Assembly (NCBI RefSeq): GCF_014638995.1
Contig: NZ_BMFR01000019.1
Span: forward strand, 1 to 58,929
Reading direction: 5' to 3'
Length of the DNA stretch: 58,929 nt
Source of the DNA: Virgibacillus oceani
GTDB lineage: Bacteria; Bacillota; Bacilli; Bacillales; Amphibacillaceae
A program made the position numbers and the translations under genes. A model generated the notes under the pieces. That model worked only from the letters and a program-made list of their open reading frames with translations, did not search any database and had not been told where the DNA came from. Of the stretch, positions 19,523 to 29,862 are shown piece after piece. Positions within the stretch are counted from its first letter, which is position 1. Every line of letters starts with the position of its first letter.

Positions 19523-19843
19523 ATGAGAATAATAAACACAATAGATGAATTGAATAGTTGGAAAGCGAAAGGGAAAGTTATCACATTATTTACTGCGGAT
19601 TGGTGCCCGGATTGCAGAGTTATTGAACCTGTTATGCCTGAAATAGAAAATTCATATCCCGATATTACGTTTATTATGATAGATAGAGATCGTTTTATCG
19701 AGGTATGCCAGGAGTATGAGGTGTTTGGTATACCTAGCTTTATTGCTTTTAATGATGGGAAGGAAATAGGACGATTCGTCAGTAAAGACCGTAAAACGAA
19801 AGAGGAAATAACTGAGTTCATTGAAGGGCTCCCCAATCAATAG
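19523..19843 (+). CDS. ytpP: thioredoxin-like protein YtpP
   Basis: A 106-residue thioredoxin fold with the redox motif WCPDC (C28, C31) after FTADW, and the cis-proline region FGIPSFIAF. It lacks a signal peptide, so it acts in the cytoplasm. The WCPDC variant and the ytpP-ytpQ-ytpR order match B. subtilis. ytpQ follows after 27 bases and is likely cotranscribed. Confidence 0.92.
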   Translation: MRIINTIDELNSWKAKGKVITLFTADWCPDCRVIEPVMPEIENSYPDITFIMIDRDRFIEVCQEYEVFGIPSFIAFNDGKEIGRFVSKDRKTKEEITEFIEGLPNQ

Positions 19844-19870
19844 ATTTAAGAAAGTAAGGAGAGCGAAAAT

Positions 19871-20677
19871 ATGAAAATGACCAGCTTGAAAATGAAAAAA
19901 ATATTAGAAGAAAAACTAGCAAACCCTAATTATCATATCACTTATAACAGGGATAAAGATACGTTGCGTTTTGAATGGAAGGATACAAAACAGGGGATGT
20001 CTGTAACGCTTCCAAATGTAGTTGCAAAATATAACCAGCGCGGTGATGATGCGATAGATGAATTGGTTGACCATGTTTCAGAAGCATTAAGAATTATGAA
20101 TGAAGATCACAAGCTAACTGGAATGGAAAAACAAATATACCCAGTCATACGGGCAACTTCTTTTGCAACCAAAACGAAGGCAGGTACTAAATTAGTTTGT
20201 AAGGATCATACTGCGGAGACAAGGGTTTACTATGCATTGGATCTAGGTAAATCCTATCGGTTAATAGATGAACCCATGCTTGATAATGAGGGGTGGACAA
20301 AAGAAAGAATAGATGAAATCGCAACATTCAACATCCGTTCACTTTCCAATGACTACAAAAAAGATACCGTAGCAGACAATGACTTTTATTTTGTTGCACA
20401 CCAGGATGGATATGATGCAAGCCGGATACTAAATGAGGCATTTTTAGAGGAAATGAAGGCAAATAGTAAGGGGGAGTTAGCGGTTGCGGTTCCTCACCAG
20501 GATGTATTGATTTTTGCTGACATACAAAACAAAACAGGGTATGATATATTAGCACAAATGACGATGAAATTTTTTGCTGAGGGCAGAATTCCAATAACCT
20601 CATTGTCATTTATTTACGACAACAAAACACTTGAGCTTGTATTTATAATGGCCAAAAACCGACCTGAAAAGCGGTAG
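19871..20677 (+). CDS. ytpQ: DUF1444-family protein YtpQ
   Basis: A 268-residue soluble protein of the DUF1444 family, identified by its position and by the segments KMKKILEEKL at the N-terminus and VADNDFYFVAHQDGYDASRIL. Function unknown. The gene is the middle of the ytpP-ytpQ-ytpR cluster. Confidence 0.85.
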   Translation: MKMTSLKMKKILEEKLANPNYHITYNRDKDTLRFEWKDTKQGMSVTLPNVVAKYNQRGDDAIDELVDHVSEALRIMNEDHKLTGMEKQIYPVIRATSFATKTKAGTKLVCKDHTAETRVYYALDLGKSYRLIDEPMLDNEGWTKERIDEIATFNIRSLSNDYKKDTVADNDFYFVAHQDGYDASRILNEAFLEEMKANSKGELAVAVPHQDVLIFADIQNKTGYDILAQMTMKFFAEGRIPITSLSFIYDNKTLELVFIMAKNRPEKR

Positions 20678-20692
20678 GAAAGGATGGACACA

Positions 20693-21295
20693 ATGGACGT
20701 ATTTTACAACCCAATCGGTATTGGCGATGTATTAATTATTCCTTTAACAGATGGAAATCGGTATGAAATAAATGAGGAAAAGTATGGAAATATCACGAAA
20801 ATTACAAATCAACATGGTGAAATACTGGGGTACAATATTTTTCATGCATCCGATTATTTAACATTACCAGCTACTGGAAAGATTAGGTTAACAGAAGGAT
20901 TATTATCTGAAATAAAACTGCTTTTTGAAAACAACACGTTAAATGATCCAATTGACTTTGATTTAAGTGCAAAATTTGTTGTTGGTTATGTAACAAATAA
21001 AACAGCTCATGAAAATGCCGATAAATTAAGTGTATGTCAAGTTGACACTGGTGAAGAAACGCTTCAAATAGTATGTGGGGCACCAAATGTCGGTGAAGGT
21101 CAAAAAGTTGTAGTTGCCAAGGTTGGGGCGGTTATGCCTAGTGGACTTAAAATTAAACCGACACAATTACGGGGGGTATCTTCGAATGGTATGATATGTT
21201 CACAAAAAGAACTAGGTTTACTAAACGCTCCGAAAGAGAAGGGCATTTACGTGCTGGATGACAGTTATACAGTTGGAGAATCGTTTGACTTTTAA
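20693..21295 (+). CDS. ytpR: tRNA-binding domain protein YtpR
   Basis: A 200-residue protein whose C-terminal half is an EMAP/Trbp111-type tRNA-binding OB fold: [47 protein letters not shown], then [16 protein letters not shown]. The same module occurs in PheT and MetG. The N-terminal 90 residues are specific to YtpR. I choose the ATG at 20693, about nine bases from AAAGG; an ATG at 20684 touches the ribosome binding site. Confidence 0.9.
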   Translation: MDVFYNPIGIGDVLIIPLTDGNRYEINEEKYGNITKITNQHGEILGYNIFHASDYLTLPATGKIRLTEGLLSEIKLLFENNTLNDPIDFDLSAKFVVGYVTNKTAHENADKLSVCQVDTGEETLQIVCGAPNVGEGQKVVVAKVGAVMPSGLKIKPTQLRGVSSNGMICSQKELGLLNAPKEKGIYVLDDSYTVGESFDF

Positions 21296-21297
21296 AT

Positions 21298-21336
21298 AAA
21301 AACAACCTACGTCTTTTGGACAAAGGTTGTTTTTCA
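21298..21336 (+). terminator. ytpPQR terminator
   Basis: AAAAACAACCT pairs with AAGGTTGTTTTT around a loop of about 14 bases; a T-run follows. Confidence 0.82.
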
Positions 21337-21444
21337 TTTTAAAAAATATTGCTGCTTATTATCTGTTTGCACTCTACAAACATCGAGAAAAACTGATAGA
21401 ATAAAGAAGAATTATTTTTTTAGCAAAGAAATGAGTGAAAACAA

Positions 21445-23727
21445 ATGTGGGACCAATGGAAAAAGAAAATTAGGGATTTGTTTTTTGAAGAAATACATGA
21501 GGAGAATGAACAACAAGAAACAATTAGAAATGATAAAAAAGAACAAAGTATACATACAAAAGTGACCTATCAATATCCTAACAAAAATTCATTTCGGTTT
21601 CCTGTTATACCAGATCAAAAGAGTGAGAAGCAGACAATGGAGAAACCGGCCTTTGAACGGAAAAATGGAAATAGACAGCACCATAATACTCGTAGAACAA
21701 TGGTTGAAAAAAGAAGTTCAAATAGAAATCAGACAGACGAGAAAAAAAGTGACAGCAAAGTACAGCACCAAAAATCGGAAAATAAAAATGAAAATAAACC
21801 TTTTCGGCCGACACAAGTAGCTTCACCGATTTACGGGTTTAATCCTAGAAAAAAAGAAAAAGAACTGGATGAGGTACCAGCATTTGTCCGTAAACAAAAT
21901 ACGGAAAAGAAGGAACTCCAGGAAGAGGTTTATAATCAAATTAAACAAGAAGCTACAATAAATAAAGTGGAGCAGATTGAAAAACAAACAACCAATCATG
22001 TAGATTCAGAACAGAAAAATACCGAATTTAACCAAAAAAATGGAGGTCAAAGAGCAGATCGTGAATTTGACTCGATTGAATCTTTTGTGGAATCGAATAA
22101 ACAATCGTCTACCCATAATGAACGAAAAAATAATGAACATAGTAATAAAAGGGAAGAAAAAAATAAAAATAGGGAAGATAGGCAGTCACTTTCAAAACAA
22201 TCTAATGCTAAAAAAAAGGAATCTGTTTTACCTTTTAATGTTATGATGTCAGCAAATGATAAACGCCGGTATAAAGAGAAAATACGAAAGCACGTTGCGC
22301 CAGTTCAGACTGAAACAAATAGTGTTATTCCTTTCCATTTATTAAACGATCCTGCACCTGAAAATAATCAGGACAAATTGTGGATAACTAATCAGCAGGA
22401 ATTGTTAGAAAAAACGTTAAAGTATTTTAATGTAAGGGCCAAAGTAGTTAATGCTACCCAAGGTCCAGCGGTAACGAGATTTGAAGTGCAACCCGAATTA
22501 GGGGTCAAAGTAAGCAAAGTTAAAAATTTAAGTGATGATTTAAAACTGAATATGGCTGCAAAGGATATTCGAATTGAAGCTCCAATTCCAGGAAAGAACA
22601 CGATAGGGATTGAAATTCCAAACCCTAAATCGCAAATGGTTGGATTACAAGAGATATTTGCAGCAGAATCCTTTAAAAATAGCAGTTCACCTTTAACGAT
22701 TGGATTAGGACTGAATATTGAAGGGTCACCCCTCGTTACAAATATACAAAAAATGCCTCATGGACTTATAGCCGGTGCAACTGGATCTGGGAAAAGTGTT
22801 TGCATCAATACAATTTTGGTTAGTCTGCTTTATAAAGCTAACCATGATGAGGTTAAGTTTTTATTGATAGATCCCAAAATGGTGGAATTGGCTCCATATA
22901 ATTCGATACCACATTTAGTTTCACCTGTAATAACAGATGTAAAAGCCGCAACAATTGCCTTGAAATGGGCAGTCGGGGAAATGGAGGAACGGTATGAGAA
23001 ATTTGTGCATGAGGGTGTCCGTGATATTGAACGATATAATCAGAAGATGAAAAAGCAAAACCGTATTGATGAACAATTGCCGTTCCTTGTAATAGTAATC
23101 GATGAATTGGCTGATCTAATGATGGTTTCCCCTCAAGATGTTGAGGATGCTATTTGCCGTATTGCACAGAAAGCCAGGGCATGCGGAATTCATTTGCTTG
23201 TAGCAACACAGCGGCCATCTGTAGACGTCATTACTGGTTTGATTAAATCGAATATTCCAACCCGGATTGCATTTAGTGTCTCATCACAAGTAGATTCAAG
23301 AACGATTATTGATACAAGCGGTGCTGAAAAGTTATTAGGAAAAGGTGACATGCTGTTTGTAGAAAATGGTGCTGGAAAGAGTATAAGGCTGCAGGGTGCT
23401 TTTGTTTCTGACGAGGAAATTGAAAGAGTTACAAAGTATGCCAGATCAATTGCGCCACCTAATTATTTATTTGAACAGGAACAATTATTAGAGCAAATTG
23501 CAGTTGAAGACGATGCTGATGAACTCATTGAGAATGCTATTGAATTTGTTGTCGAGCATAACAGTGCAAGCACATCGTTATTGCAGCGACACTTTAAAAT
23601 CGGTTATAATCGCGCTGCCCGTTTAATGGATTCAATGGAAGCAAAGGGAATAATTGCACCGCAGAATGGCAGTAAACCAAGAGAGGTATTAATTTCACCA
23701 TCACAGATAGAAAGCATGCAGGAGTAA
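21445..23727 (+). CDS. sftA: DNA translocase SftA (YtpS), FtsK/SpoIIIE family
   Basis: A 760-residue soluble FtsK-like motor. The first ~270 residues are a Lys/Glu/Gln/Asn-rich disordered region with no transmembrane helices, which separates SftA from SpoIIIE and FtsK. The Walker A motif GATGSGKSV is at about 443, Walker B is LVIVIDELADLM, and a C-terminal winged gamma domain (about 690-755, ending TSLLQRHFKIGYNRAARLMD) reads oriented chromosome sequences. SftA clears trapped DNA from the septum before division. Confidence 0.95.
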   Translation: MWDQWKKKIRDLFFEEIHEENEQQETIRNDKKEQSIHTKVTYQYPNKNSFRFPVIPDQKSEKQTMEKPAFERKNGNRQHHNTRRTMVEKRSSNRNQTDEKKSDSKVQHQKSENKNENKPFRPTQVASPIYGFNPRKKEKELDEVPAFVRKQNTEKKELQEEVYNQIKQEATINKVEQIEKQTTNHVDSEQKNTEFNQKNGGQRADREFDSIESFVESNKQSSTHNERKNNEHSNKREEKNKNREDRQSLSKQSNAKKKESVLPFNVMMSANDKRRYKEKIRKHVAPVQTETNSVIPFHLLNDPAPENNQDKLWITNQQELLEKTLKYFNVRAKVVNATQGPAVTRFEVQPELGVKVSKVKNLSDDLKLNMAAKDIRIEAPIPGKNTIGIEIPNPKSQMVGLQEIFAAESFKNSSSPLTIGLGLNIEGSPLVTNIQKMPHGLIAGATGSGKSVCINTILVSLLYKANHDEVKFLLIDPKMVELAPYNSIPHLVSPVITDVKAATIALKWAVGEMEERYEKFVHEGVRDIERYNQKMKKQNRIDEQLPFLVIVIDELADLMMVSPQDVEDAICRIAQKARACGIHLLVATQRPSVDVITGLIKSNIPTRIAFSVSSQVDSRTIIDTSGAEKLLGKGDMLFVENGAGKSIRLQGAFVSDEEIERVTKYARSIAPPNYLFEQEQLLEQIAVEDDADELIENAIEFVVEHNSASTSLLQRHFKIGYNRAARLMDSMEAKGIIAPQNGSKPREVLISPSQIESMQE

Positions 23728-23829
23728 AGAAAGAGGTCTTCCCACTTGTAGAGTTTTGATTGTTTTATTATGATAGGATATAAAGTGAAGGTACTGGTTA
23801 CACAATTACCGCTAAGGAGAAGCAAAACT

Positions 23830-24945
23830 ATGAAAGAAATCGAGCAGAAATTAAATGGGAAGATAAAACGATTAACAAATAAAACATTTAAGTTTGATGA
23901 GCGAATTGGGGAAGGATGGTTCTCAGCAGTATATTTTTTAAAAACAAAGGAAATGGCTGAACAGAAGCTTCCGCATAATTATGTCACGATGCAATTTTTT
24001 CAAAAAGAAAATGCAGTTCTATGCGGAACAGATGAGGCAATTGCATTATTACATACGTTTGCAGAACATCCAGATAAGCTTGAGATAAATTCGTTAAAGG
24101 ATGGAGATAAAATAAGTCCATATGAAACGGTGTTAACTATTTCTGGTCCATATCAGCATTTTGGATTCTTAGAGGGTATCATTGATGGAATATTGGCACG
24201 AAGAACATCAGTAGCAACAAATGTATATAATGTCGTAAAAGCAGCCAGATCTTCTGGAAAGCAAAAGCCGGTTATTTTTATGGGGGATCGTGATGACCAT
24301 TTCACTCAACAGGCTGGTGATGGATATGCAGCTTTCATCGGCGGGTCTACTGCACAGGCAACACACGCTATGAATGAGTGGTGGGGCAAAGAGGGTATGG
24401 GGACAATGCCACACGCAATGATTCAAATGTTTCGTGGAGATGTTGTTGCTGCATCACGTGCTTACCATGAAATGTTTCCAGAGGATGAACTTGTTGCACT
24501 TGTTGATTATAATAATGATGTCATTACTGATTCGTTAAAAGTAGCTAGAGCGTTTGGTAAGGAATTAAAAGGTGTTCGGATAGATACATCACGGACACTG
24601 GTTGATAAATACTTTTTACGGAATCACCATTTAATGGGTACATTTGATCCGCGGGGGGTAAATCCTGAATTAGTTTTTGCCTTAAGAAAAGCACTTAATG
24701 ATGATGGCTATTCACATGTGAAAATAGTTGTTACAGGTGGATTTACGGAGCAGCGCATTGAGGATTTTGAAAAATTAGGTGTGCCTGTAGATATGTATGG
24801 GGTTGGCAGAAGTTTACTGAAACTTAATATTGGATTTACGGGAGACAATGTTTTGCTGAACGGCACTCCTGAAGCTAAAGAAGGGCGACGCTATCGTCCT
24901 AACCCTCGCCTGGAACCAGTTGAATATTATAAACAAGAACGTTAA
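23830..24945 (+). CDS. nicotinate phosphoribosyltransferase-family protein
   Basis: A 371-residue enzyme of the nicotinate phosphoribosyltransferase family that would make nicotinate mononucleotide for NAD salvage. Recognisable are [15 protein letters not shown], the phosphate-binding VDYNNDV region and the C-terminal [15 protein letters not shown]. It is shorter than the ~490-residue PncB2 type and falls in the group sitting beside murC in many Bacillaceae. AAGGAGAAG fixes the ATG at 23830. Confidence 0.85.
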   Translation: MKEIEQKLNGKIKRLTNKTFKFDERIGEGWFSAVYFLKTKEMAEQKLPHNYVTMQFFQKENAVLCGTDEAIALLHTFAEHPDKLEINSLKDGDKISPYETVLTISGPYQHFGFLEGIIDGILARRTSVATNVYNVVKAARSSGKQKPVIFMGDRDDHFTQQAGDGYAAFIGGSTAQATHAMNEWWGKEGMGTMPHAMIQMFRGDVVAASRAYHEMFPEDELVALVDYNNDVITDSLKVARAFGKELKGVRIDTSRTLVDKYFLRNHHLMGTFDPRGVNPELVFALRKALNDDGYSHVKIVVTGGFTEQRIEDFEKLGVPVDMYGVGRSLLKLNIGFTGDNVLLNGTPEAKEGRRYRPNPRLEPVEYYKQER

Positions 24946-25087
24946 TAAATCTGAAATGTATCTTTGCTACAAGAGCCTAAAACATATTATTTCACTCTTA
25001 AGCAAGATTTGCTATAATTATGTAATAGCTAATTTTAATGTTAAATGGCTCAATCCTTTTTACACGTATACTTGGAGGTTCTTTTTT

Positions 25088-26416
25088 ATGACAACTTACC
25101 ATTTTATTGGTATAAAAGGGACTGGAATGAGTGCATTAGCACATATTCTTCATGATTCCGGTGAAAAAGTGCAAGGCTCTGATGTCGACAAACGCTTTTT
25201 TACGCAGGAGGGATTAGAAGATAAAAACATTCCAATATTCCCTTTTTCAGAAAACAACATCAAAGATGAATACACGATTATTGCAGGTAATGCTTTTTCG
25301 GATGAACATATTGAAATTAAGGAAGCAAAAAGAAAAGGTAATACTTTTTATCGATATCATGAATTTCTAGGTGAATGGTTAAAACAATTTACCAGTATTG
25401 CTGTGACAGGTGCCCATGGAAAAACATCAACTACAGGTTTATTAGCGCACGTTCTTAACGAAACGTATCCTATCTCATATTTAATAGGTGACGGAACAGG
25501 AAAAGGGCATGTTGATAGTAAATATTTTGTGTTTGAGGCGTGTGAATATCGCCGGCACTTTTTACGCTATGAACCAAACTATGCGATTATGACGAATATT
25601 GATTTTGATCATCCAGATTATTTTACAAGTATTGATGATGTATTTGATGCATTTCAATCAATGGCAGATCGAGTTAAAAAGGGAATTATCGCATGTGGTG
25701 ATGATGAACAATTACAACAAATACAAGCAAAAGTTCCTGTTGTTTATTATGGATTTGCTGATACAAATGACTTTCAGGCACAAAATGTAAATGAAACAGC
25801 AAATGGTACTGAATTTGATGTATTTGTACGTAATACCTATTATGATACTTTTATTATTCCAACGTATGGAAACCACAATGTTCTCAATGCCTTATCTGTT
25901 ATAGCTATCTGTCATTATGAAGGCATGAGAGCGGAAGACATTAAAAAGATAAGTACATTCAAAGGAGTTAAACGCCGTTTTACGGAGAAAAATATTGGTG
26001 ATCAAATAATAATTGATGATTATGCACACCATCCTAAGGAAATTACAGCAACAATTGATTCAGCAAGGAAAAAATACCCAAACAAATCTATAGTAGCTAT
26101 TTTTCAGCCGCATACGTATACAAGAACCAAGACTTTTTTACAGGAGTTTGCTGATAGCTTAAGCTTGGCCGATCACGTATACTTATGTGACATATTTGGT
26201 TCAGCGAGAGAAGAGAGTGGTAAACTGACAATAAGCGATCTTCAAAAGCTGATAGATGATAGTTCCATCTTGGAATTGTCACATACAGACAGCTTACTTG
26301 GTTATAGAGATAGTGTGCTAATATTTATGGGTGCAGGTGACATTCAAAAGTTCCAGCAGGCCTATGAAGAACAAATTGATGCATTGAACAATGATAATGA
26401 ATTAAAAAATGCGTGA
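25088..26416 (+). CDS. murC: UDP-N-acetylmuramate--L-alanine ligase
   Basis: A 442-residue Mur ligase that adds L-Ala to UDP-MurNAc in peptidoglycan synthesis. The N-terminal [14 protein letters not shown] binds the UDP substrate. The ATP loop is [16 protein letters not shown], and [12 protein letters not shown] and [10 protein letters not shown] are later family motifs. The ATG at 25088 follows TTGGAGG; the longer in-frame extension to 24920 overlaps the previous gene and encodes no family sequence. Confidence 0.96.
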   Translation: MTTYHFIGIKGTGMSALAHILHDSGEKVQGSDVDKRFFTQEGLEDKNIPIFPFSENNIKDEYTIIAGNAFSDEHIEIKEAKRKGNTFYRYHEFLGEWLKQFTSIAVTGAHGKTSTTGLLAHVLNETYPISYLIGDGTGKGHVDSKYFVFEACEYRRHFLRYEPNYAIMTNIDFDHPDYFTSIDDVFDAFQSMADRVKKGIIACGDDEQLQQIQAKVPVVYYGFADTNDFQAQNVNETANGTEFDVFVRNTYYDTFIIPTYGNHNVLNALSVIAICHYEGMRAEDIKKISTFKGVKRRFTEKNIGDQIIIDDYAHHPKEITATIDSARKKYPNKSIVAIFQPHTYTRTKTFLQEFADSLSLADHVYLCDIFGSAREESGKLTISDLQKLIDDSSILELSHTDSLLGYRDSVLIFMGAGDIQKFQQAYEEQIDALNNDNELKNA

Positions 26417-26451
26417 TACATTATGAGGGATTAAAAAGTGACTGGGATCAA

Positions 26452-26532
26452 AGTCATAGAGAAATCCGAACTATGAATTCTTCAATTAGAATTTGTATTA
26501 GTTCGGATTTTCTTTTTGGGTATTTGTAATCC
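26452..26532. repeat. dispersed palindromic repeat, copy B (inverted relative to copy A)
   Basis: AGAGAAATCCGAACTA pairs with TAGTTCGGATTTTCTTTT. The reverse complement matches 18212-18282 through the stem and the flank AATACCCAAAAAG, with about 12 extra bases in the loop. It lies just behind murC and can act as its terminator. The 418-base gap behind murC otherwise holds only the promoter of ytxG. Confidence 0.8.
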
Positions 26533-26741
26533 TTCCTTCTTAATCAAATGTTTTCAGCATATCTTAGCCCTTATTTAGCGGTTTTATTTTTGTGAATTTC
26601 ATCACTCGTTACTATTGTATTAACTGTTCTGTTCAGGAACAATAATTTATTAAAAAAACCATTTTAATCAAAATTTAAAGGATTTACGTACATATTTGTC
26701 GAAATGGTTATGATAAACCTATAAAGAAACTATTTTCCCGA

Positions 26742-26766
26742 GTTTTAGTGATTGGAAAAAGGGTAT
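26742..26766 (+). promoter_or_regulatory. sigma-B-type promoter of ytxGH
   Basis: GTTTTA (26742-26747) and GGGTAT (26761-26766) with a 13-base spacer fit the sigma-B consensus GTTTAA-N12-14-GGGTAT, with one mismatch in the -35 box. It lies 68 bases before the ytxG ATG. The ytxGHJ operon of B. subtilis is a known sigma-B general stress operon, which supports the call. Confidence 0.75.
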
Positions 26767-26834
26767 TACTGTTAAGTAAGGAAGTTATAGGTTAAAATAA
26801 CAATATAGAATATCAAAGGAGCTGAACATTTACC

Positions 26835-27239
26835 ATGGAGATCTTGTTATATAGTGCCGCATTAATCGCAGCAGTAGCTTTTGCGATATTGGTAGTATAT
26901 TTGGCAATGACCCTGAAGGCAAGTACACGTACGCTTAATAACGTAGCAAATACACTTGAGGGTCTGGAAAAACAAATGCAGGGCATTACAACAGAAACAA
27001 CAGCACTACTTAATAAAACGAATAAGTTAGCTGAAGACATCAATGATAAGTCTTCTAAGCTGAATGGGCTTTTTGATGGAGTAAAGGGAATAGGTGAAAC
27101 AGTTAAGGAGTTTAACCAGTCGTTAAATCAAGTTGCAACAAGCATTTCCAAAGCTGCATCTCAAAATCAGGACAAGGCTTCCCAAGCAGTTAAGTGGGGG
27201 TCAGCTGTGGTTGACCTGTGGAAAAAGAAAAAGAATTAA
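26835..27239 (+). CDS. ytxG: DUF948 general stress protein YtxG
   Basis: A 134-residue protein with an N-terminal membrane helix (ILLYSAALIAAVAFAILVVYL) and a long helical, coiled-coil-like remainder (LNNVANTLEGLEKQMQGI ...). This is the DUF948 layout. It is the first gene of the stress pair and is followed by ytxH after 26 bases. The ytxJ gene present in B. subtilis is absent here. Confidence 0.9.
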   Translation: MEILLYSAALIAAVAFAILVVYLAMTLKASTRTLNNVANTLEGLEKQMQGITTETTALLNKTNKLAEDINDKSSKLNGLFDGVKGIGETVKEFNQSLNQVATSISKAASQNQDKASQAVKWGSAVVDLWKKKKN

Positions 27240-27265
27240 TCATTTTATTTTGAGGAGGAATTGGA

Positions 27266-27679
27266 ATGGGAAATCAACAAGATCAGAATATTAACAGTAA
27301 AGATTTTATAATTGGTACGTTAATTGGAGGAATTGTTGGGGCATCCGTTGCATTGCTGTATGCACCAAAAGCCGGAAAAGAATTACGTGGAGATATTAAT
27401 CAGGGCGCTTCTCAATTTAAAGATCGTGCAAATGAATGGAAGGATACTGCTTTTGAAAAAGGGTCTGACTGGAAGGAAAGAGCATATGTTAAAGGATCAG
27501 ATATTAAAAGCAAAGCATTAGACTCTGCAAAATCTGTTTCGCAAAAAACGCAGGATCTAACAAAAACTGTACAAACAAAATTACAAGAAAAGAGAACCAA
27601 AGAGGATGAAGCACTTGAAGCTGCTGAAGAAGTTGCAGAGGCAATTGAAGAGGCAGCGGATGAGGTGGAGAAAAAATAA
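27266..27679 (+). CDS. ytxH: YtxH-domain general stress protein
   Basis: A 137-residue protein. The N-terminal helix DFIIGTLIGGIVGASVALLYAPKAGKELR is the YtxH signature, and the rest is amphipathic, Lys/Glu-rich, with short repeats of KGSDWKERAYVKGSDIK type and an acidic tail. It is probably membrane-associated. It shares the sigma-B-type promoter upstream of ytxG and ends at a bidirectional terminator. Confidence 0.9.
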   Translation: MGNQQDQNINSKDFIIGTLIGGIVGASVALLYAPKAGKELRGDINQGASQFKDRANEWKDTAFEKGSDWKERAYVKGSDIKSKALDSAKSVSQKTQDLTKTVQTKLQEKRTKEDEALEAAEEVAEAIEEAADEVEKK

Positions 27680-27692
27680 ACTGGAAAATGCG

Positions 27693-27730
27693 TAATAAAG
27701 GCTGGGGATGAAATCCCCAGCCTTTATTAT
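27693..27730. terminator. bidirectional terminator between ytxH and the FtsA-like gene
   Basis: TAATAAAGGCTGGGGA pairs perfectly with TCCCCAGCCTTTATTA around TGAAA. It serves the convergent genes on both sides and overlaps the stop codon of the minus-strand gene. Confidence 0.92.
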
Positions 27731-29862
27731 GGAGTTTCCCAATTAATCTCCAAGCTGTCACCGTGCTGAATCGGTTCATAGAATGTAGCAGGTTGCTTAT
27801 TTTTATATAAATGAAATTTCCCATTAGCATTTGCAAGGTCCAAATCAATATATCGAAATACATCTTGAAATATAAATGAATCTTGCTTCTTTTCCCTTAC
27901 TTCTATTCGATCATTCGGTTGAATGATGGTATCCGGCTTTATTTCGGTTTGATTTCTGATGATGTTGATACGCTGCTGTTTAATGGTCACTGGCTTTTGA
28001 TTAAACGCGACGGTGATGGAATCCCAATATGTTTGATTACTTTTATCTAATAAATCCTGTGCAGATAGTTTTGCTGCATTAGATATAGTCAAGTGATCCC
28101 CATGTTTTAGAGGATGACTTAAACTTGCTTCTTTATTATTTAAGTTTATAGATGTTTCACCGTTATCTATTTTCATTTCTTTATTATTTACATAAACAAT
28201 ATATGGTTTCATTGTATGTAGTTTTTCAGAACTTACCAATGTCAGGAAATCCTGAATCGTTTTCGGTTGTCTTATAACAATAGAGTCATTATCTTTAATG
28301 ACATAATCTTTTTCTTTTTGAACATCGTTAACATAAATTAATGGCTTTACTGAAACAGGCTTACTATTGAAATTAATAGTAAATGATGGAGTTTCGCCGA
28401 TTAGCTGGTCAATTGTAATAGATGGATCTTCACCATCTGTTCCTTTCTCAATTGAAATCACATCGCCATTGTGAATTTCGCTATCAACACTTGCTTTTCT
28501 ATTGTTTAAGGTGATTTTAGGTGCTTTGCCATATCCACCTGGTAAAGTTATTTCTTTGTCATTTACTGTTATAATTGCTGCTATGCCTGGTTTTCCATAT
28601 AATTTATTTGCTTCTATTTTAGCTTGAACGAAACAATCCCCAACGGTTAATTGCTTCATTTCAAACATTCTAATTACTTTTTCGTTTACTTTTACACTTA
28701 CATACTGAACAGGATTCTGTTTTGCTGAAATAGCAATCCCAATTGGTGTTACGTATTCTGGGCCATTTGGCAAATTATCGGTTATTGTTAGATTTTGGAT
28801 AGCTTCTATACCTCTTATAGCAACCCGGTTTTCTGGCAATTGCAATTTTCTGGCAGTCATTTTTGTAAGCTCAGGAGTCAGACTCCCGCCTCCCACAAGC
28901 ATTACGGCTTTTGGAGGTTTGGAATTTAAGGCTATAATTTCTTCAGCTATTGCGTCTGCAAGTTTTTCAATGGAGATGGAAATATCATGAACCAGTGTTT
29001 CATACGATATTGCATTTTCAAATCCTAGTATATCTTGAACTGTTGCAGCTTTAGTTTCTACGATTGTGCGTTTCGTCTGTTCAGCTTCTGGAAAGTCCAA
29101 TAGGTATTGTTCACTGATTGCCTCCGTAATTTCATCCCCAGCAATTGGGACCATGCCATATGCGACAATTGTACCTTTATCTGTAATAGCAATATCACTT
29201 GTACCAGCACCAATATCGACTAATGCAACATTAAGCCTTCGCATTGATTCCGGAATTAATACATGGATTGCTGCGATAGGTTCTAGTGTTAGTGCCTCCA
29301 TTTCGAGATTAGCCCGACTAAGTGCTGCTAGCAGTGATTCCACGACTACCTTTGGCAAAAAGGTTGCTATTATTTCAGCAGTTGCCTTCTCGCCGCTTTG
29401 ATCAATAAGCGAACCAATTAATTCTCCATCAAGCTTATAGTGTAAAACGGAGTAGCCGACACAATAGTAATTTGAATAATCATTTTTTTGCTCTTCCGAA
29501 GCTAATTCTAACTGGGCCGTTTGGACAGCACTTAATTCTAAATGCTTGATTGAGTCGTTTTCCATAATTGGCTGTTGTTTCAAATCAATACTTGCTTCCG
29601 CCTGAATTGTTTTTAATGCCCGTCCTGCTGCAGCTACACATACTGATTTAAGTTCACCATATGTATTTTCCAATACGGCTTTTACCTCTTGAATTACTTC
29701 AGCAACTGCTACAACATTATGTATTTGTCCATCAACCATGGACCTTGCTTTATGTTCCTGAGTATAATAGTCGACAATTGAAAATCTATCATTCTGTTTT
29801 TCCAGTATAATTCCTGTTACAGATCTTGTGCCGATATCTAATGCAAATACACGTTCTTCCAT
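27727..29862 (-). CDS. FtsA/PilM-like actin-fold protein with repeated C-terminal modules
   Basis: A 711-residue protein. The first ~390 residues are an FtsA/PilM-type actin ATPase: phosphate 1 loop FALDIGTRSVTGIIL, phosphate 2 loop VALVDIGAGTSDIAI, and adenosine motif AVMLVGGGSLTPEL. There is no FtsA amphipathic tail. Instead the C-terminus holds about five modules of 50-63 residues, each ending in a G/N-D-x-I/L-x-I turn (at about 463, 522, 585, 647 and 698), suggestive of tandem beta-grasp-like domains. Homologues exist in Bacillaceae annotated as cell division protein, but B. subtilis lacks it as far as I recall. It is a single gene. The role in shape or division is inferred only from the fold. 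Confidence 0.8.
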   Translation of the reverse strand: MEERVFALDIGTRSVTGIILEKQNDRFSIVDYYTQEHKARSMVDGQIHNVVAVAEVIQEVKAVLENTYGELKSVCVAAAGRALKTIQAEASIDLKQQPIMENDSIKHLELSAVQTAQLELASEEQKNDYSNYYCVGYSVLHYKLDGELIGSLIDQSGEKATAEIIATFLPKVVVESLLAALSRANLEMEALTLEPIAAIHVLIPESMRRLNVALVDIGAGTSDIAITDKGTIVAYGMVPIAGDEITEAISEQYLLDFPEAEQTKRTIVETKAATVQDILGFENAISYETLVHDISISIEKLADAIAEEIIALNSKPPKAVMLVGGGSLTPELTKMTARKLQLPENRVAIRGIEAIQNLTITDNLPNGPEYVTPIGIAISAKQNPVQYVSVKVNEKVIRMFEMKQLTVGDCFVQAKIEANKLYGKPGIAAIITVNDKEITLPGGYGKAPKITLNNRKASVDSEIHNGDVISIEKGTDGEDPSITIDQLIGETPSFTINFNSKPVSVKPLIYVNDVQKEKDYVIKDNDSIVIRQPKTIQDFLTLVSSEKLHTMKPYIVYVNNKEMKIDNGETSINLNNKEASLSHPLKHGDHLTISNAAKLSAQDLLDKSNQTYWDSITVAFNQKPVTIKQQRINIIRNQTEIKPDTIIQPNDRIEVREKKQDSFIFQDVFRYIDLDLANANGKFHLYKNKQPATFYEPIQHGDSLEINWETP

